DNA from: Clostridium sp. SY8519
GTDB taxonomy: Bacteria > Bacillota > Clostridia > Lachnospirales > Lachnospiraceae
NCBI RefSeq assembly: GCF_000270305.1
Contig: NC_015737.1
Coordinates: forward strand, 244,501 to 308,500
DNA: 64,000 bases
Direction of reading: 5' to 3'
Shown one piece after another: positions 43,728 to 53,215 of this stretch. The position numbers and the translations under genes were made by a program. Positions within the stretch are counted from its first letter, which is position 1; every line of letters starts with the position of its first letter. The notes below the pieces were generated by a model that was not told where the DNA came from, made no database searches, and saw only the letters and a program-made list of their open reading frames with translations.

Positions 43728-45272
43728 ATGACTGGAAATGTTGTAGGCATGCTCATCGTCATGATCATATATATGGTATTTATGGTCCTGGTCGGTGTCT
43801 ATTATGCCAAAAGGAACAATGACGTAGGAGACTTCTACCTGGGCGGACGCCAGCTCGGCCCTCTTGTCACCGCCATGAGCGCTGAGGCCTCGGATATGAG
43901 CAGCTGGCTGCTGATGGGTCTGCCCGGCGTCGCCTATCTGACCGGATGCGCCGAAGCGACCTGGACTGCCATCGGTCTTGCCATCGGCACCTATCTGAAC
44001 TGGCTGCTGGTATCCCGGCGTCTTCACCGCTATACGGTAAAGACCAACTCTATTACCATCCCCCAGTTCTTTGAAAACCGCTTTCATGATAAAAGCCACA
44101 GCCTGATTGCCATTTCCGCGATTGTAATCGTCATCTTTTTCGTGCCGTACACGGCATCCGGCTTTGCCGCCTGCGGCAAACTGTTTTCCACCATGTTCGG
44201 CGCCCCTTATCTGCCCGCCATGGTCATCAGCGCCGCCATCATTGTCATCTACACTGCGCTGGGCGGTTTTCTGGCTGCCAGCTTTACGGATCTGATCCAG
44301 AGCATCATTATGACCGGCGCCCTGGTCGTCGTCCTGCTCTTCGGCATCCATACCGCCGGCGGACTGGACGCAGTCATGGCCAATGCCCGCTCCATGGACG
44401 GCTATTTAAGCGTCCGCTTTATTCACAATGTAACCACCAAAGCGGCAGACCGGTATTCCCTGCTGACCATCTTTTCTCTGCTGGCCTGGGGCCTCGGCTA
44501 CTTTGGCATGCCTCATATTCTGCTTCGCTTCATGGGCGCGGAAAATGAGAAAAAACTGAACATCTCCAGAAGAATCGCCACGATCTGGGTGGTCATCTCC
44601 ATGTTTATCGCTATTTTCATCGGTATTATCGGATCCGCCATGACAAAGGCGGGCGCCATTGAAACCCTGTCCGGATCCGGCGAATCGGAAAAACTGATCA
44701 TCAAGGTAGCCATGCTGTTAAGCCACCACGGACTGCTTCCCATTCTGGCTGCCGGGCTGATCCTTTCCGGTATCCTGGCCTGCACCATGTCCACCTCCGA
44801 TTCCCAGCTTCTGGCTGCCTCCTCCAGTGTATCGGAAAACATTCTCCATGACTGGCTCGGCATCAATCTGACCCAGAAAAAATCCATGCTGATGGCACGG
44901 ATCACCGTACTGATCATTGCAGTCATCGGTGTTGTACTGGCCCGGGATCCCAACAGTTCCGTATTCCGTATCGTCCAGTTCGCCTGGGCCGGCTTCGGCG
45001 CCTCCTTCGGCCCCGTCATGCTCTTTTCCCTGTTCTGGCGCCGCACCACCCGCAACGGCGCGCTGGCAGGCATGATCGCCGGCGGTGCCATGGTATTTAT
45101 CTGGAAATTCGGCATCGCCCGTCTGGGCGGCGGCTGGGCCATCTATGAACTGCTTCCCGCCTTTGCAGTTGCCTGCGCGGCCATCCTTATTGTCAGCCTG
45201 GCAGGAAAGGAACCGGAAGAAAGCATCTTAAAAACCTTTGACGCGGTCAGCGCGGAGGGAAAAAAGGCCTGA
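43728..45272 (+). CDS. putP: Sodium/proline symporter
   Basis: A sodium:solute symporter (SSSF) of 514 residues with about 13 membrane helices. The signature segments are GDFYLGGRQLGPLVTAMSAEASDMSSWLLMGLPG and VYTALGG-like VIYTALGGFLAASFTDLIQ, with ACTMSTSDSQLLAASSSVSENI in the C-terminal half containing sodium-site Ser/Thr residues. This pattern matches PutP rather than pantothenate or sugar symporters. GGGAGAGG lies upstream of the ATG. It is divergent from proA, so proline uptake and synthesis are controlled from the same intergenic region. Confidence 0.95.
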   Translation: MTGNVVGMLIVMIIYMVFMVLVGVYYAKRNNDVGDFYLGGRQLGPLVTAMSAEASDMSSWLLMGLPGVAYLTGCAEATWTAIGLAIGTYLNWLLVSRRLHRYTVKTNSITIPQFFENRFHDKSHSLIAISAIVIVIFFVPYTASGFAACGKLFSTMFGAPYLPAMVISAAIIVIYTALGGFLAASFTDLIQSIIMTGALVVVLLFGIHTAGGLDAVMANARSMDGYLSVRFIHNVTTKAADRYSLLTIFSLLAWGLGYFGMPHILLRFMGAENEKKLNISRRIATIWVVISMFIAIFIGIIGSAMTKAGAIETLSGSGESEKLIIKVAMLLSHHGLLPILAAGLILSGILACTMSTSDSQLLAASSSVSENILHDWLGINLTQKKSMLMARITVLIIAVIGVVLARDPNSSVFRIVQFAWAGFGASFGPVMLFSLFWRRTTRNGALAGMIAGGAMVFIWKFGIARLGGGWAIYELLPAFAVACAAILIVSLAGKEPEESILKTFDAVSAEGKKA

Positions 45273-45322
45273 ATTCCAACTTTTGGTCTCTTTCGCTGCT
45301 GTACACCACAGTCGTGAGAAAT

Positions 45323-45360
45323 AGGAAAAAGCCAGGCGCGGCCGCGCCTGGCTTTTTCCT
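45323..45360. terminator. Bidirectional terminator between putP and the NYN gene
   Basis: A perfect 38-base palindrome (AGGAAAAAGCCAGGCGCGG and its complement) with T5 on both strands, ending both converging genes. Confidence 0.92.
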
Positions 45361-45367
45361 GTTTCTC

Positions 45368-46315
45368 TTACTGCTGTCTGAGATATACGATTTTACGGCT
45401 GTCACCGCGGATTTCCAGAAGTTCATGTTTCTGAATAAACTTGGACAGCGTCGCGTAACCGAATTCCTTTACTTTAAAATTCGGGAACCGGGAATGGATC
45501 TTCTGCCCCAGCACTGCCAGTTCCATGCCGGAACTTCCGGCAGAACGCACCAGTTCACAGGCGTAGCTCTTGACCTTGTCCTTCAGGCCGCGGTTTTCTT
45601 TCAGATGAACAAAATAGCTGTTGCCGTTTTTCTTCAGAACCAGACTGTCCACATCCTCGATAAACGTAGACAGCTGACTGTATCCGTAATTTCTGACATC
45701 AAAATCCGAATATTTCTTCTGCAGCTGGGATCCGATCTCCCCTAATCCGGTTTCTTTCCCGCTGTTATTGTTCTCTGTAATGATTTCAATTATGGCATTT
45801 TCCACCATACCCTGATCAATGGCATCGGAATTGGATCCGGAACCGGATCCTTTTTCCTCTTTGCCCTGCTCTTCATCCGGCTGGCTGTACAGCAGTTCCA
45901 GATCACGGAACAGGCTGCAGGCATTCCGGAAGGACCGGGGCGTTTTCTTTTCCCCCATGCCGATCACTTCCTTGCCGGACTCCCGGAACCGGCTGGCCAG
46001 CCGCGTAAAATCACTGTCACTGGATACAATGCAGAAGCCATCCACACTGTCTGTATAAAGAATGTCCATCGCGTCAATGATCAGCGCGGAATCTGTCGCG
46101 TTTTTGCCTACCGTATTGGCAAACTGCTGAATCGGTGTCAGGGAATGCTCAATGAGCTTGGTACGCCAGCTGGAGGCCTGATTATTGGTCCAGTCCCCGT
46201 AGATCCTGCGGTAAGTCACGACGCCGTATTTGGTCATTTCATCCAGGATACAGGATATGTATTTTGCCGATATATTGTCGGAATCAATTAATACCGCAAA
46301 TTTCTTTTCTTCCAT
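45368..46315 (-). CDS. NYN-domain (LabA/DUF88-like) protein with two LOTUS/OST-HTH domains
   Basis: A 315-residue protein with an N-terminal PIN-like NYN nuclease domain (about 1-150): FAVLIDSDN at the start supplies the first Asp residues, and later GKNATDSALIIDAMDIL and CIVSSDSDFTRLA supply the other acidic active-site positions. Two winged-helix OST-HTH/LOTUS domains follow (about 165-240 and 245-315), each with a KYSDFDVRNYGYSQLSTFIE-like core. LOTUS domains bind RNA (often G-rich or structured) and NYN domains cut RNA, so this is likely an RNA-processing enzyme, analogous in layout to eukaryotic MARF1. The ATG at 46315 has AAGGAG ten bases ahead; the open frame before it is not coding. 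Confidence 0.88.
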   Translation of the reverse strand: MEEKKFAVLIDSDNISAKYISCILDEMTKYGVVTYRRIYGDWTNNQASSWRTKLIEHSLTPIQQFANTVGKNATDSALIIDAMDILYTDSVDGFCIVSSDSDFTRLASRFRESGKEVIGMGEKKTPRSFRNACSLFRDLELLYSQPDEEQGKEEKGSGSGSNSDAIDQGMVENAIIEIITENNNSGKETGLGEIGSQLQKKYSDFDVRNYGYSQLSTFIEDVDSLVLKKNGNSYFVHLKENRGLKDKVKSYACELVRSAGSSGMELAVLGQKIHSRFPNFKVKEFGYATLSKFIQKHELLEIRGDSRKIVYLRQQ

Positions 46316-46395
46316 AGTTTCTACTCTCCTTTGACTGCTTTCTCCGCAGCCCTGCCTGAGGCATCCGGCTTCTGCCCATTTACCGCCGGATGTGA

Positions 46396-47892
46396 TCAGT
46401 AATGGATAAACACCGCCTCGCGGTAATTCACCAGTTTGTAAATATTTGCAGCATCTGAATTGGAGAGATTCAGACATCCGTGGGATCCCCTTGACTTGTA
46501 GTAACTGGGCGACCAGCTGCCCCAGCTCTGCCACGGCGCAGCATGGAATCCCGTTCCTGTCCAGGTAATGCGTACCCAGTACTGAACCGGCGTCTTGTAA
46601 TCCGCTCCTACCAGCGTTCGGTGCATCTGATGCTCTTTCACATAATAAGTTCCGGTGGGTGTCGTCCTTCCGGTAACCGGTTTGCCGGAAATCGTCCGGC
46701 AGCTGTAGGACACCTTGCCGTTGCGGAACACATAGACCATCTGCGCGCTGAGATCGATCTCCGTATAGTTCTTCGAATCCCAGTCCCTGCTGTGGTTCAC
46801 ATAATCTTTCCGGTAAGCGGTATTGACATACAGAACTTTGCACTGGGTTGTCAGCGCTTTTCTGTTACTGTCGGAAGGATCCTTCTGATAAGCTTCCACC
46901 GCGACGGAATCCGCTTCTTTGTCCAGGGCGGCTTTCACCTGTTCCACGGTTTTTTCATAATCCATCTGCCATCCGTAGTCGCCGCCGCTGACCGTGACTT
47001 TTTTGCCGGTATGGCTTCTGATTTTCCGGGTTTTTCCCACGGTTTTATACTTCAGGCAGAGTTTTTCCACCCAGTTCCGCATTGCCTGGGTGTCATAGGT
47101 CACTGCGCCGTCTTTCCAGACCAGCCACTTGCTGATCTCTTCCGGCGTCAGTTCTTCCGTGGTATTTTCCCCCATATCCCAGGTAACAAACCGCAGTGCC
47201 GCCTTATTGTACCGGGTCAGCCGGCTGGTCAGAGCTTTGTCTTTGGATGTAAGTTTCGGTTTTTTATATACATCCGGGTACTTGCTGCTGTTGCGCAGAT
47301 CAATCGAAGTGTCCACATCCTCCAGTGCCTGAACCACTGCCTTGGTCATTTCCCCGCGAATCAGCGCATTTCCTTCCTCTTCCTTCTGAATCACCATTTG
47401 TTTCCGGTCGGAAGAATATACGATGGACGCGGATTTCGGTTCCTGGATCGGATAAGAACTGCTTCCGTTCAGGATCTCGGATTTGCCGATGATTTTTCTT
47501 ACTTTTTTCCTGCTGTAAGAGGGGGTTCCCACCGCATCATAGGTATAGTTCAGCATTCCTCCGGGTAAAGTCAGCTGTCCATGCTGCCGGGCAAAAAGCT
47601 TCTGCACCGATTCATCAAACGACAGCCGATAGTCGATCGCGTCTCCGGAAATCTTCAGAGAGCCCCCGTCTCTGCCTTTCACAGTCAGTTCATAGGAACC
47701 CATCTGTTTCTTAATGGTCTTTACCGATTCCGAAAGGCTCATGCCGGATACGTCAATGCCGTTGATCTTCGTATTCTGGTACCAGCGGTTCCGGTACATT
47801 CCCTTGGAATATGCCGCAATTCCAAGGATACATGCCGCCACTGCGGCAATCACGATAAATAGGGTCAGTTTTAATTTTTTTCTCTTTTTCAT
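46396..47892 (-). CDS. L,D-transpeptidase (YkuD) with peptidoglycan-binding domains
   Basis: A 498-residue membrane-anchored protein: basic N-terminus, one helix (about 9-28), then two PG_binding_4-like domains (about 40-360) and a C-terminal YkuD domain. The catalytic region is HAAPWQSWGS ... SRGSHGCLNLSNSDA, with the active Cys in SHGCLN near residue 473. It makes 3-3 cross-links or attaches or trims peptides in the wall and is insensitive to most penicillins. AGGTG precedes the ATG. The upstream region holds two 30-base tandem repeats and a promoter. A 79-base gap separates it from the NYN gene. Confidence 0.93.
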   Translation of the reverse strand: MKKRKKLKLTLFIVIAAVAACILGIAAYSKGMYRNRWYQNTKINGIDVSGMSLSESVKTIKKQMGSYELTVKGRDGGSLKISGDAIDYRLSFDESVQKLFARQHGQLTLPGGMLNYTYDAVGTPSYSRKKVRKIIGKSEILNGSSSYPIQEPKSASIVYSSDRKQMVIQKEEEGNALIRGEMTKAVVQALEDVDTSIDLRNSSKYPDVYKKPKLTSKDKALTSRLTRYNKAALRFVTWDMGENTTEELTPEEISKWLVWKDGAVTYDTQAMRNWVEKLCLKYKTVGKTRKIRSHTGKKVTVSGGDYGWQMDYEKTVEQVKAALDKEADSVAVEAYQKDPSDSNRKALTTQCKVLYVNTAYRKDYVNHSRDWDSKNYTEIDLSAQMVYVFRNGKVSYSCRTISGKPVTGRTTPTGTYYVKEHQMHRTLVGADYKTPVQYWVRITWTGTGFHAAPWQSWGSWSPSYYKSRGSHGCLNLSNSDAANIYKLVNYREAVFIHY

Positions 47893-47908
47893 AGTTACAC
47901 CTGTCAGG

Positions 47909-47936
47909 ATTCTACAGTTACAATTTTCACATTCAA
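47909..47936 (-). promoter_or_regulatory. Probable L,D-transpeptidase promoter
   Basis: TTGAAT (47931-47936), 16 bases and TAGAAT (47909-47914) on the minus strand, ending within the first of the tandem repeats. Confidence 0.5.
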
Positions 47937-47991
47937 TGATGCAGTTTTAGAGTTTACCAACTTCAATGATGTAATTTCAAAGTTTACAGAC
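47932..47991. repeat. Two 30-base tandem repeats upstream of the L,D-transpeptidase
   Basis: TTCAATGATG at 47932 and again at 47962, each followed by similar sequence ending AGTTTAC, with an exact period of 30. Confidence 0.7.
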
Positions 47992-48048
47992 GCTGTGAAA
48001 TCTAATTATAACAGTAAAGCGCCAAACACGCAACTTTCTATACTAAAA

Positions 48049-48342
48049 TTATCCGTTTTCTTCTTCTCCCCCGTCTTTCAGCTCGTTCAGACGCCTGCGA
48101 TATGCGCCGCAGTAGACAACTGCCACAAAAAAAACTGCCACTGCGCATCCGATAAACAGATAGCCGATGATTTCAAATACCCGTCGGTTCTGCAGTACAA
48201 CCAGGCCTGCGCCGGAAGCGAACAGACCGATGACTGTGCGCATATACGCCAGGAACGTACGGCTTAACGCCAGTCTGGTTCGGTCATAGGCCAGATAATC
48301 CCGCAGGATCATTTCATCATGAAACTCCTTATATCCCTTCAT
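48049..48342 (-). CDS. DUF202 family membrane protein
   Basis: A 97-residue protein with a polar N-terminus (DYLAYDRTRLALSRTFLAYMRT, the conserved DUF202 block with Arg and Thr) and two membrane helices (about 36-54 and 60-80). DUF202 members, such as those near YidH, have no firm function. The ATG at 48342 has GGAG close ahead; the frame is open upstream into the tuf terminator, so the start there is secure. The gene lies just after tuf and may be partly fed by read-through. Confidence 0.82.
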   Translation of the reverse strand: MKGYKEFHDEMILRDYLAYDRTRLALSRTFLAYMRTVIGLFASGAGLVVLQNRRVFEIIGYLFIGCAVAVFFVAVVYCGAYRRRLNELKDGGEEENG

Positions 48343-48391
48343 TTTTCTCCACTCCGTTTCCTGGCATCCAGTGTCTTCCCATTCAGGCCGT

Positions 48392-48429
48392 AAAAAAACA
48401 GCCACTTAGAAATAAGCGGCTGTTTTTTC
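48392..48429 (-). terminator. tuf terminator
   Basis: AACAGCCGCTTA / TAAGTGGCTGTT stem followed by TTTTTTT on the minus strand; six T lie on the other side as well. Confidence 0.9.
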
Positions 48430-48464
48430 AGCTGAGAACCTAAATTCCAGCAACAGATTTGTTA

Positions 48465-49652
48465 TTACTCGATGATTGTAGCAACACGGCCTGATCCTAC
48501 AGTATGGCCACCCTCACGGATAGCGAAAGTAAGACCCTGCTCCATAGCTACCGGATGAATCAGATCGATGGTCATCTCTACGTTGTCACCAGGCATGCAC
48601 ATCTCTGTACCTTCCGGAAGCATGCATACGCCGGTTACGTCAGTTGTTCTGAAGTAGAACTGCGGACGGTAGTTGTTGAAGAACGGTGTATGACGGCCAC
48701 CCTCATCTTTGGTCAGTACGTATACCTGAGCGGTGAATTTGTGATGGCAGGTAACTGTTCCAGGAGCAGCTAATACCTGTCCACGCTCGATCTGCTCTCT
48801 CTTGATACCACGAAGCAGCGCGCCGATGTTATCACCAGCCTGAGCCTCGTCTAACAGCTTACGGAACATCTCGATACCGGTAACGGTAGTCTTCTGTGTC
48901 TCTTCTTTGATGCCGACGATCTCAACTTCTTCGTTGATATGAAGAGTACCACGCTCTACTCTACCAGTTGCAACAGTACCACGACCGGTAATTGTGAATA
49001 CGTCCTCGACAGGCATCAGGAACGGTTTGTCAGTATCACGCTGCGGATCCGGAATGTAGGAATCTACTACATCCATCAGTTCCATGATCTTGTCGCCCCA
49101 CTCGCCGTTGGGATCTTCCAGAGCTTTCAGTGCGGAACCTTTGATGATCGGGCAGTCATGGAAGCCATACTCTTCCAGTACTTCGGTAACTTCCATCTCT
49201 ACCAGCTCGATCAGCTCTTCGTCATCTACCATATCGCATTTGTTCAGGAATACGATGATGTAAGGTACACCTACCTGACGGGACAGAAGGATGTGCTCTT
49301 TGGTCTGAGCCATAACACCGTCAGTAGCAGCTACTACCAGGATTGCGCCGTCCATCTGTGCAGCACCGGTGATCATGTTCTTTACATAATCGGCATGGCC
49401 AGGGCAGTCAACGTGAGCGTAGTGACGTTTCTCGGTCTCATACTCTACGTGAGCGGTGGAGATTGTGATACCACGTTCTCTCTCTTCCGGAGCTTTGTCG
49501 ATGTTCTCGAAATCTACTACAGAGTTACCTTCTACTCTTGCTGCAAGAACTTTTGTGATAGCAGCTGTCAGAGTTGTTTTACCATGATCGACATGACCGA
49601 TGGTACCAATATTACAATGGGGTTTGGATCTCTCAAATTTCTCTTTTGCCAT
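48465..49652 (-). CDS. tuf: Elongation factor Tu
   Basis: The GTPase that delivers aminoacyl-tRNA to the ribosome. The 395-residue protein has [10 protein letters not shown] (P-loop), a [15 protein letters not shown] switch [12 protein letters not shown] (switch II) and NKCDMVDD, then domains II and III ending [21 protein letters not shown] precedes the ATG. A promoter with a perfect TATAAT sits in the fusA-tuf gap, so it is expressed both from the str operon and on its own. Confidence 0.98.
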   Translation of the reverse strand: MAKEKFERSKPHCNIGTIGHVDHGKTTLTAAITKVLAARVEGNSVVDFENIDKAPEERERGITISTAHVEYETEKRHYAHVDCPGHADYVKNMITGAAQMDGAILVVAATDGVMAQTKEHILLSRQVGVPYIIVFLNKCDMVDDEELIELVEMEVTEVLEEYGFHDCPIIKGSALKALEDPNGEWGDKIMELMDVVDSYIPDPQRDTDKPFLMPVEDVFTITGRGTVATGRVERGTLHINEEVEIVGIKEETQKTTVTGIEMFRKLLDEAQAGDNIGALLRGIKREQIERGQVLAAPGTVTCHHKFTAQVYVLTKDEGGRHTPFFNNYRPQFYFRTTDVTGVCMLPEGTEMCMPGDNVEMTIDLIHPVAMEQGLTFAIREGGHTVGSGRVATIIE

Positions 49653-49722
49653 TAGTTTTGTCCTCCTTAATACTATGCCTGCGCATATTAAGATTCTGCT
49701 GCAACTTTACTCATATAGATTG

Positions 49723-49751
49723 ATTATATTAAAGTTACATTTGTATTTCAA
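49723..49751 (-). promoter_or_regulatory. tuf promoter
   Basis: TTGAAA (49746-49751), 17 bases and TATAAT (49723-49728) on the minus strand, between fusA and tuf. Confidence 0.8.
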
Positions 49752-49773
49752 GCATTATTTTATCAGGCAGCGC

Positions 49774-51891
49774 TTATTTTGCAGCGTTGCTGACAATTTT
49801 TTCGGAAACGGATTTCGGAACCGGCTCATACTTCTCAAAGAACATAGAATAGTTGCCTCGTCCCTGGGTCTTGGATCGCAGATCCGTAGCATATCCGAAC
49901 ATCTCGGACAGCGGAACGTAAGCTTTGACAATCTTGCCGTTTCCTACGTCATCCATGCTTTCAATCCGGCCGCGGCGGGAGTTGACATCACCGATTACAT
50001 CGCCGAGATACTCTTCCGGCATGGTGATTTCCACCTTCATGATCGGCTCAAGGATAGTCGGGTCCGCTTTCTTCATTGCTTCTTTGAAGCACATGGAACC
50101 TGCGATATGGAACGCCATCTCGGAAGAATCGACTTCATGGTAAGAACCGTCGTATACTACCGCATGGATACCAACTACAGGGAATCCTGCAAGAATACCT
50201 GCCTGTGCTGCTTCTTCGATACCTTCACCGACTGCAGGAATGTATTCCTTCGGGATGGAGCCACCCACAACTTCCGACTCGAACTTGAATGTCTCCTCAC
50301 CGTTGACATCCATCGGCTCGAAGCGGACTTTACAGTGACCGTACTGACCACGTCCACCGGACTGTTTTGCGTATTTGTATTCCTGATCCACTGCCTTGGT
50401 GAAGCTCTCTTTGTATGCTACCTGCGGTGCGCCTACATTTGCTTCTACCTTGAATTCACGCAGCAGACGGTCAACGATAATATCCAGATGAAGCTCACCC
50501 ATGCCGGCGATGATTGTCTGACCGGTCTCTGCGTCTGTATGCGCACGGAAGGTCGGATCTTCTTCTGCCAGTTTTGCCAGGGCTTCTGCCATCTTGCCCT
50601 GACCTGCTTTGGTCTTGGGCTCGATTGCAAGCTCAATAACCGGTTCCGGGAATTCCATGGACTCCAGGATAACCGGATGCTGCTCGTCACAGATGGTATC
50701 ACCGGTTGTGGTGGATTTGAATCCGACTGCGGCAGCAATATCACCGGAATATACTTTATCCAGTTCGGAACGTTTGTTGGCATGCATCTGAAGGATACGG
50801 CCGACACGTTCTTTTTTGTCTTTGGTTGCATTCAGTACATAGGAACCGGAATTGCAGGTACCGGAATATACACGGAAGAATGCCAGTTTACCTACAAACG
50901 GGTCAGTCATGATCTTGAACGCCAGAGCGGCAAAAGGCTCGTCATCGGATGCGTGACGCTCTACCTCGTTGCCGTCCAGGTCCACGCCCTTGATTGCCGG
51001 GATATCAACCGGTGAAGGCATGAATTCGATGATGGCATCCAGCAGCTTCTGTACGCCCTTGTTCTGATGGGCGGAACCGCAGCATACCGGAACGCCTTCG
51101 TTAGAGATGGTCGCTTTGCGGAGCGCCTTCTTCATATCGTCGATGGAAGGTTCCTCACCCTCCAGATACTGAAGCATCAGCTCTTCATCAAAGTCACAGA
51201 TCTTCTCTACCAGCTCGGTATGATACTCAGCTGCTTCTTCTTTCATATCATCCGGGATATCAACGATGGAAATGTCCTCGCCTTTTGCATCATTGTAGAT
51301 GTAAGCTTTCATCTCAAACAGATCGATGATACCGTCAAAATGATCTTCTTTTCCAATCGGAAGCTGGATAACAACAGCGTTCTTGCCCAGCTTGGTTCCG
51401 ATCTCCTTTACGGTGTTGTAGAAATCAGCACCCAGGATGTCCATCTTGTTGACGAAAGCCATACGCGGAACATTGTAGGTATCTGCCTGTCTCCATACGT
51501 TCTCAGACTGAGGCTCTACACCGCCTTTGGCATCAAATACGCCGACCGCACCGTCCAGCACACGCAGGGAACGCTCTACCTCTACAGTAAAGTCTACGTG
51601 GCCAGGAGTATCAATGATGTTGATGCGGTTCTCCTGCTCGCCTGCTTTGGGCTTGTTCTGCTCCTGCAGCGTCCAGTGGCAGGTAGTGGCAGCTGATGTA
51701 ATGGTGATTCCACGCTCAGCCTCCTGCTCCATCCAGTCCATGGTAGCAGTACCGTCATGAGTTTCGCCGATTTTGTAATTTACACCAGTGTAATAAAGGA
51801 TACGCTCTGTCAGTGTGGTTTTACCTGCATCGATATGAGCCATAATACCAATATTTCTGGTTCTCTCTAATGGATATTCTCTTCCAGCCAT
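49774..51891 (-). CDS. fusA: Elongation factor G
   Basis: The GTPase that moves tRNAs and mRNA during translation. The 705-residue protein has [20 protein letters not shown] (P-loop), the effector region [29 protein letters not shown] and NKMD, followed by domains II-V ending [18 protein letters not shown]. The length and motifs are those of a canonical EF-G. GAAGGAG precedes the ATG. It lies between rpsG and tuf in the str operon. Confidence 0.98.
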   Translation of the reverse strand: MAGREYPLERTRNIGIMAHIDAGKTTLTERILYYTGVNYKIGETHDGTATMDWMEQEAERGITITSAATTCHWTLQEQNKPKAGEQENRINIIDTPGHVDFTVEVERSLRVLDGAVGVFDAKGGVEPQSENVWRQADTYNVPRMAFVNKMDILGADFYNTVKEIGTKLGKNAVVIQLPIGKEDHFDGIIDLFEMKAYIYNDAKGEDISIVDIPDDMKEEAAEYHTELVEKICDFDEELMLQYLEGEEPSIDDMKKALRKATISNEGVPVCCGSAHQNKGVQKLLDAIIEFMPSPVDIPAIKGVDLDGNEVERHASDDEPFAALAFKIMTDPFVGKLAFFRVYSGTCNSGSYVLNATKDKKERVGRILQMHANKRSELDKVYSGDIAAAVGFKSTTTGDTICDEQHPVILESMEFPEPVIELAIEPKTKAGQGKMAEALAKLAEEDPTFRAHTDAETGQTIIAGMGELHLDIIVDRLLREFKVEANVGAPQVAYKESFTKAVDQEYKYAKQSGGRGQYGHCKVRFEPMDVNGEETFKFESEVVGGSIPKEYIPAVGEGIEEAAQAGILAGFPVVGIHAVVYDGSYHEVDSSEMAFHIAGSMCFKEAMKKADPTILEPIMKVEITMPEEYLGDVIGDVNSRRGRIESMDDVGNGKIVKAYVPLSEMFGYATDLRSKTQGRGNYSMFFEKYEPVPKSVSEKIVSNAAK

Positions 51892-51907
51892 ATGGCATTA
51901 CTCCTTC

Positions 51908-52378
51908 TTAAAATCTGTAATGAGCAAAAGCCTTGTTTGCTTCTGCCATCTTATGCATATCTTCTTTTCGTTTTACAGATGCGCCGGTATTGTTGGCTGC
52001 ATCCATAATTTCATTTGCCAGTCTCTCTTCCATGGTCTTTTCTCCTCTTTTTCTGGAGAACATGGTGAGCCAGCGAAGGCCTAAGGCCTGACGTCTGTCC
52101 GGGCGAACCTCGATAGGTACCTGATAGGTAGCACCACCGATACGTCTTGCTTTTACTTCCAGAGAAGGCATCACATTGTTCATTGCCTCTCCGAATACTT
52201 CAAGAGCCGGTTTGCCGGTCTGTTCAGCAACGCGGTCAAAAGCACCGTAAACGATCTTCTGCGCGATACCCTTTTTACCGTCTAACATGATGTTGTTAAT
52301 CAGTTTGGTAACAACTTTGTCGTTGTATAAAGGATCTGCTAATACGTCTCTTTTCTGATTATGTCCTTTACGTGGCAC
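51908..52378 (-). CDS. rpsG: 30S ribosomal protein S7
   Basis: A primary 16S rRNA-binding protein in the 30S head. The 156-residue protein begins [36 protein letters not shown] and ends [13 protein letters not shown], both standard. The start is a GTG at 52378: AAGGAGGG lies at good spacing before it, and the open frame further upstream has no ribosome binding site. The gap to rpsL is 220 bases, long for this operon. S7 often represses its own operon by binding such a region. Confidence 0.97.
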   Translation of the reverse strand: MPRKGHNQKRDVLADPLYNDKVVTKLINNIMLDGKKGIAQKIVYGAFDRVAEQTGKPALEVFGEAMNNVMPSLEVKARRIGGATYQVPIEVRPDRRQALGLRWLTMFSRKRGEKTMEERLANEIMDAANNTGASVKRKEDMHKMAEANKAFAHYRF

Positions 52379-52599
52379 GTTACTTCCCTCCTTAATCATG
52401 TGGAATTCTGTTAAGCCCGGCTGTAAAACAGCTGTTCTCAACTGATCAAATTTCGATTAAATCAACGGTACTCACATGTGTCTTTCTAATGTGTTCATGC
52501 TGGACATTATTTTATCGGTAGAGATAAAAAGAATTCCAACACTTACAATAGTTCTGTTTGTGACCTATTGTTGATCTGCAGATAAGTCAGCGGAACTGA

Positions 52600-53019
52600 T
52601 TATTTACCTGCTTTTGGTCTCTTAGCGCCATATTTGGAACGGCCCTGGCGTCTGTTCGCAACGCCTGCGGTATCCAGTGTGCCGCGGATGATGTGGTATC
52701 TGGTACCCGGCAGGTCCTTGACACGGCCGCCGCGGATCAGTACAACACTATGCTCCTGCAGGTTATGGCCCTCACCCGGAATATAGCTGGTTACTTCGAT
52801 TCCGTTGGAAAGACGTACTCTGGCGATTTTTCTAAGAGCTGAGTTAGGTTTCTTAGGTGTAGCTGTCTTAACTGCAGTACATACCCCGCGCTTCTGCGGA
52901 GAAGAAAGATCGGTAGGTCTCTTTTTCAGAGAGTTAAAACCCTTCTGTAATGCTGGTGCAGTGGACTTCTTGACAGATGTCTGACGACCTTTTCTAACTA
53001 ACTGGTTAAATGTTGGCAT
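52600..53019 (-). CDS. rpsL: 30S ribosomal protein S12
   Basis: The decoding-centre protein. The 139-residue product begins [11 protein letters not shown], with [24 protein letters not shown] and [26 protein letters not shown]. The lysines of the TPKKPNS loop and the residues around LQEHS, sites of streptomycin-resistance changes elsewhere, are wild type. The ATG at 53019 has AGGAGG eight bases ahead. It is the first gene of the str operon, after a consensus promoter. Confidence 0.98.
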   Translation of the reverse strand: MPTFNQLVRKGRQTSVKKSTAPALQKGFNSLKKRPTDLSSPQKRGVCTAVKTATPKKPNSALRKIARVRLSNGIEVTSYIPGEGHNLQEHSVVLIRGGRVKDLPGTRYHIIRGTLDTAGVANRRQGRSKYGAKRPKAGK

Positions 53020-53073
53020 TCTGTTCACCTCCTGTAATTATTTCGTGCAGTGCCTTCTAGCGCACTATTTGAT

Positions 53074-53102
53074 AGTATAGGCAACCACCGGGTGGTTGTC
53101 AA
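53074..53102 (-). promoter_or_regulatory. str operon (rpsL) promoter
   Basis: TTGACA (53097-53102), 17 bases and TATACT (53074-53079) on the minus strand. The spacer contains an inverted repeat CAACCACC-C-GGTGGTTG (53082-53098). Confidence 0.9.
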
Positions 53103-53148
53103 GATATTTTTGTAAAAGATGGGTTTTTCCCTCTGTTCCGGACAAGTG

Positions 53149-53187
53149 CAGATCCCCGGATTTCATCTGCTGAAATCCGGGGATCTG
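53149..53187. other. Perfect stem-loop after rpoC
   Basis: A perfect 17-bp inverted repeat (CAGATCCCCGGATTTCA and complement) with a five-base loop lies after the rpoC stop. There is no U-run on the transcribed strand, so it may be a 3'-end processing or protection element. A plus-strand terminator-like TACGC-TGCT-GCGTA-TCTTTTTT (53191-53214) lies beside it. Confidence 0.6.
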
Positions 53188-53215
53188 TGTTACGCTGCTG
53201 CGTATCTTTTTTGAT

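Noticed and set aside
45323-45360. 38-base perfect palindrome as an operator or recombination site
   Set aside because: It sits between converging genes with T5 on both sides, which a bidirectional terminator explains fully.
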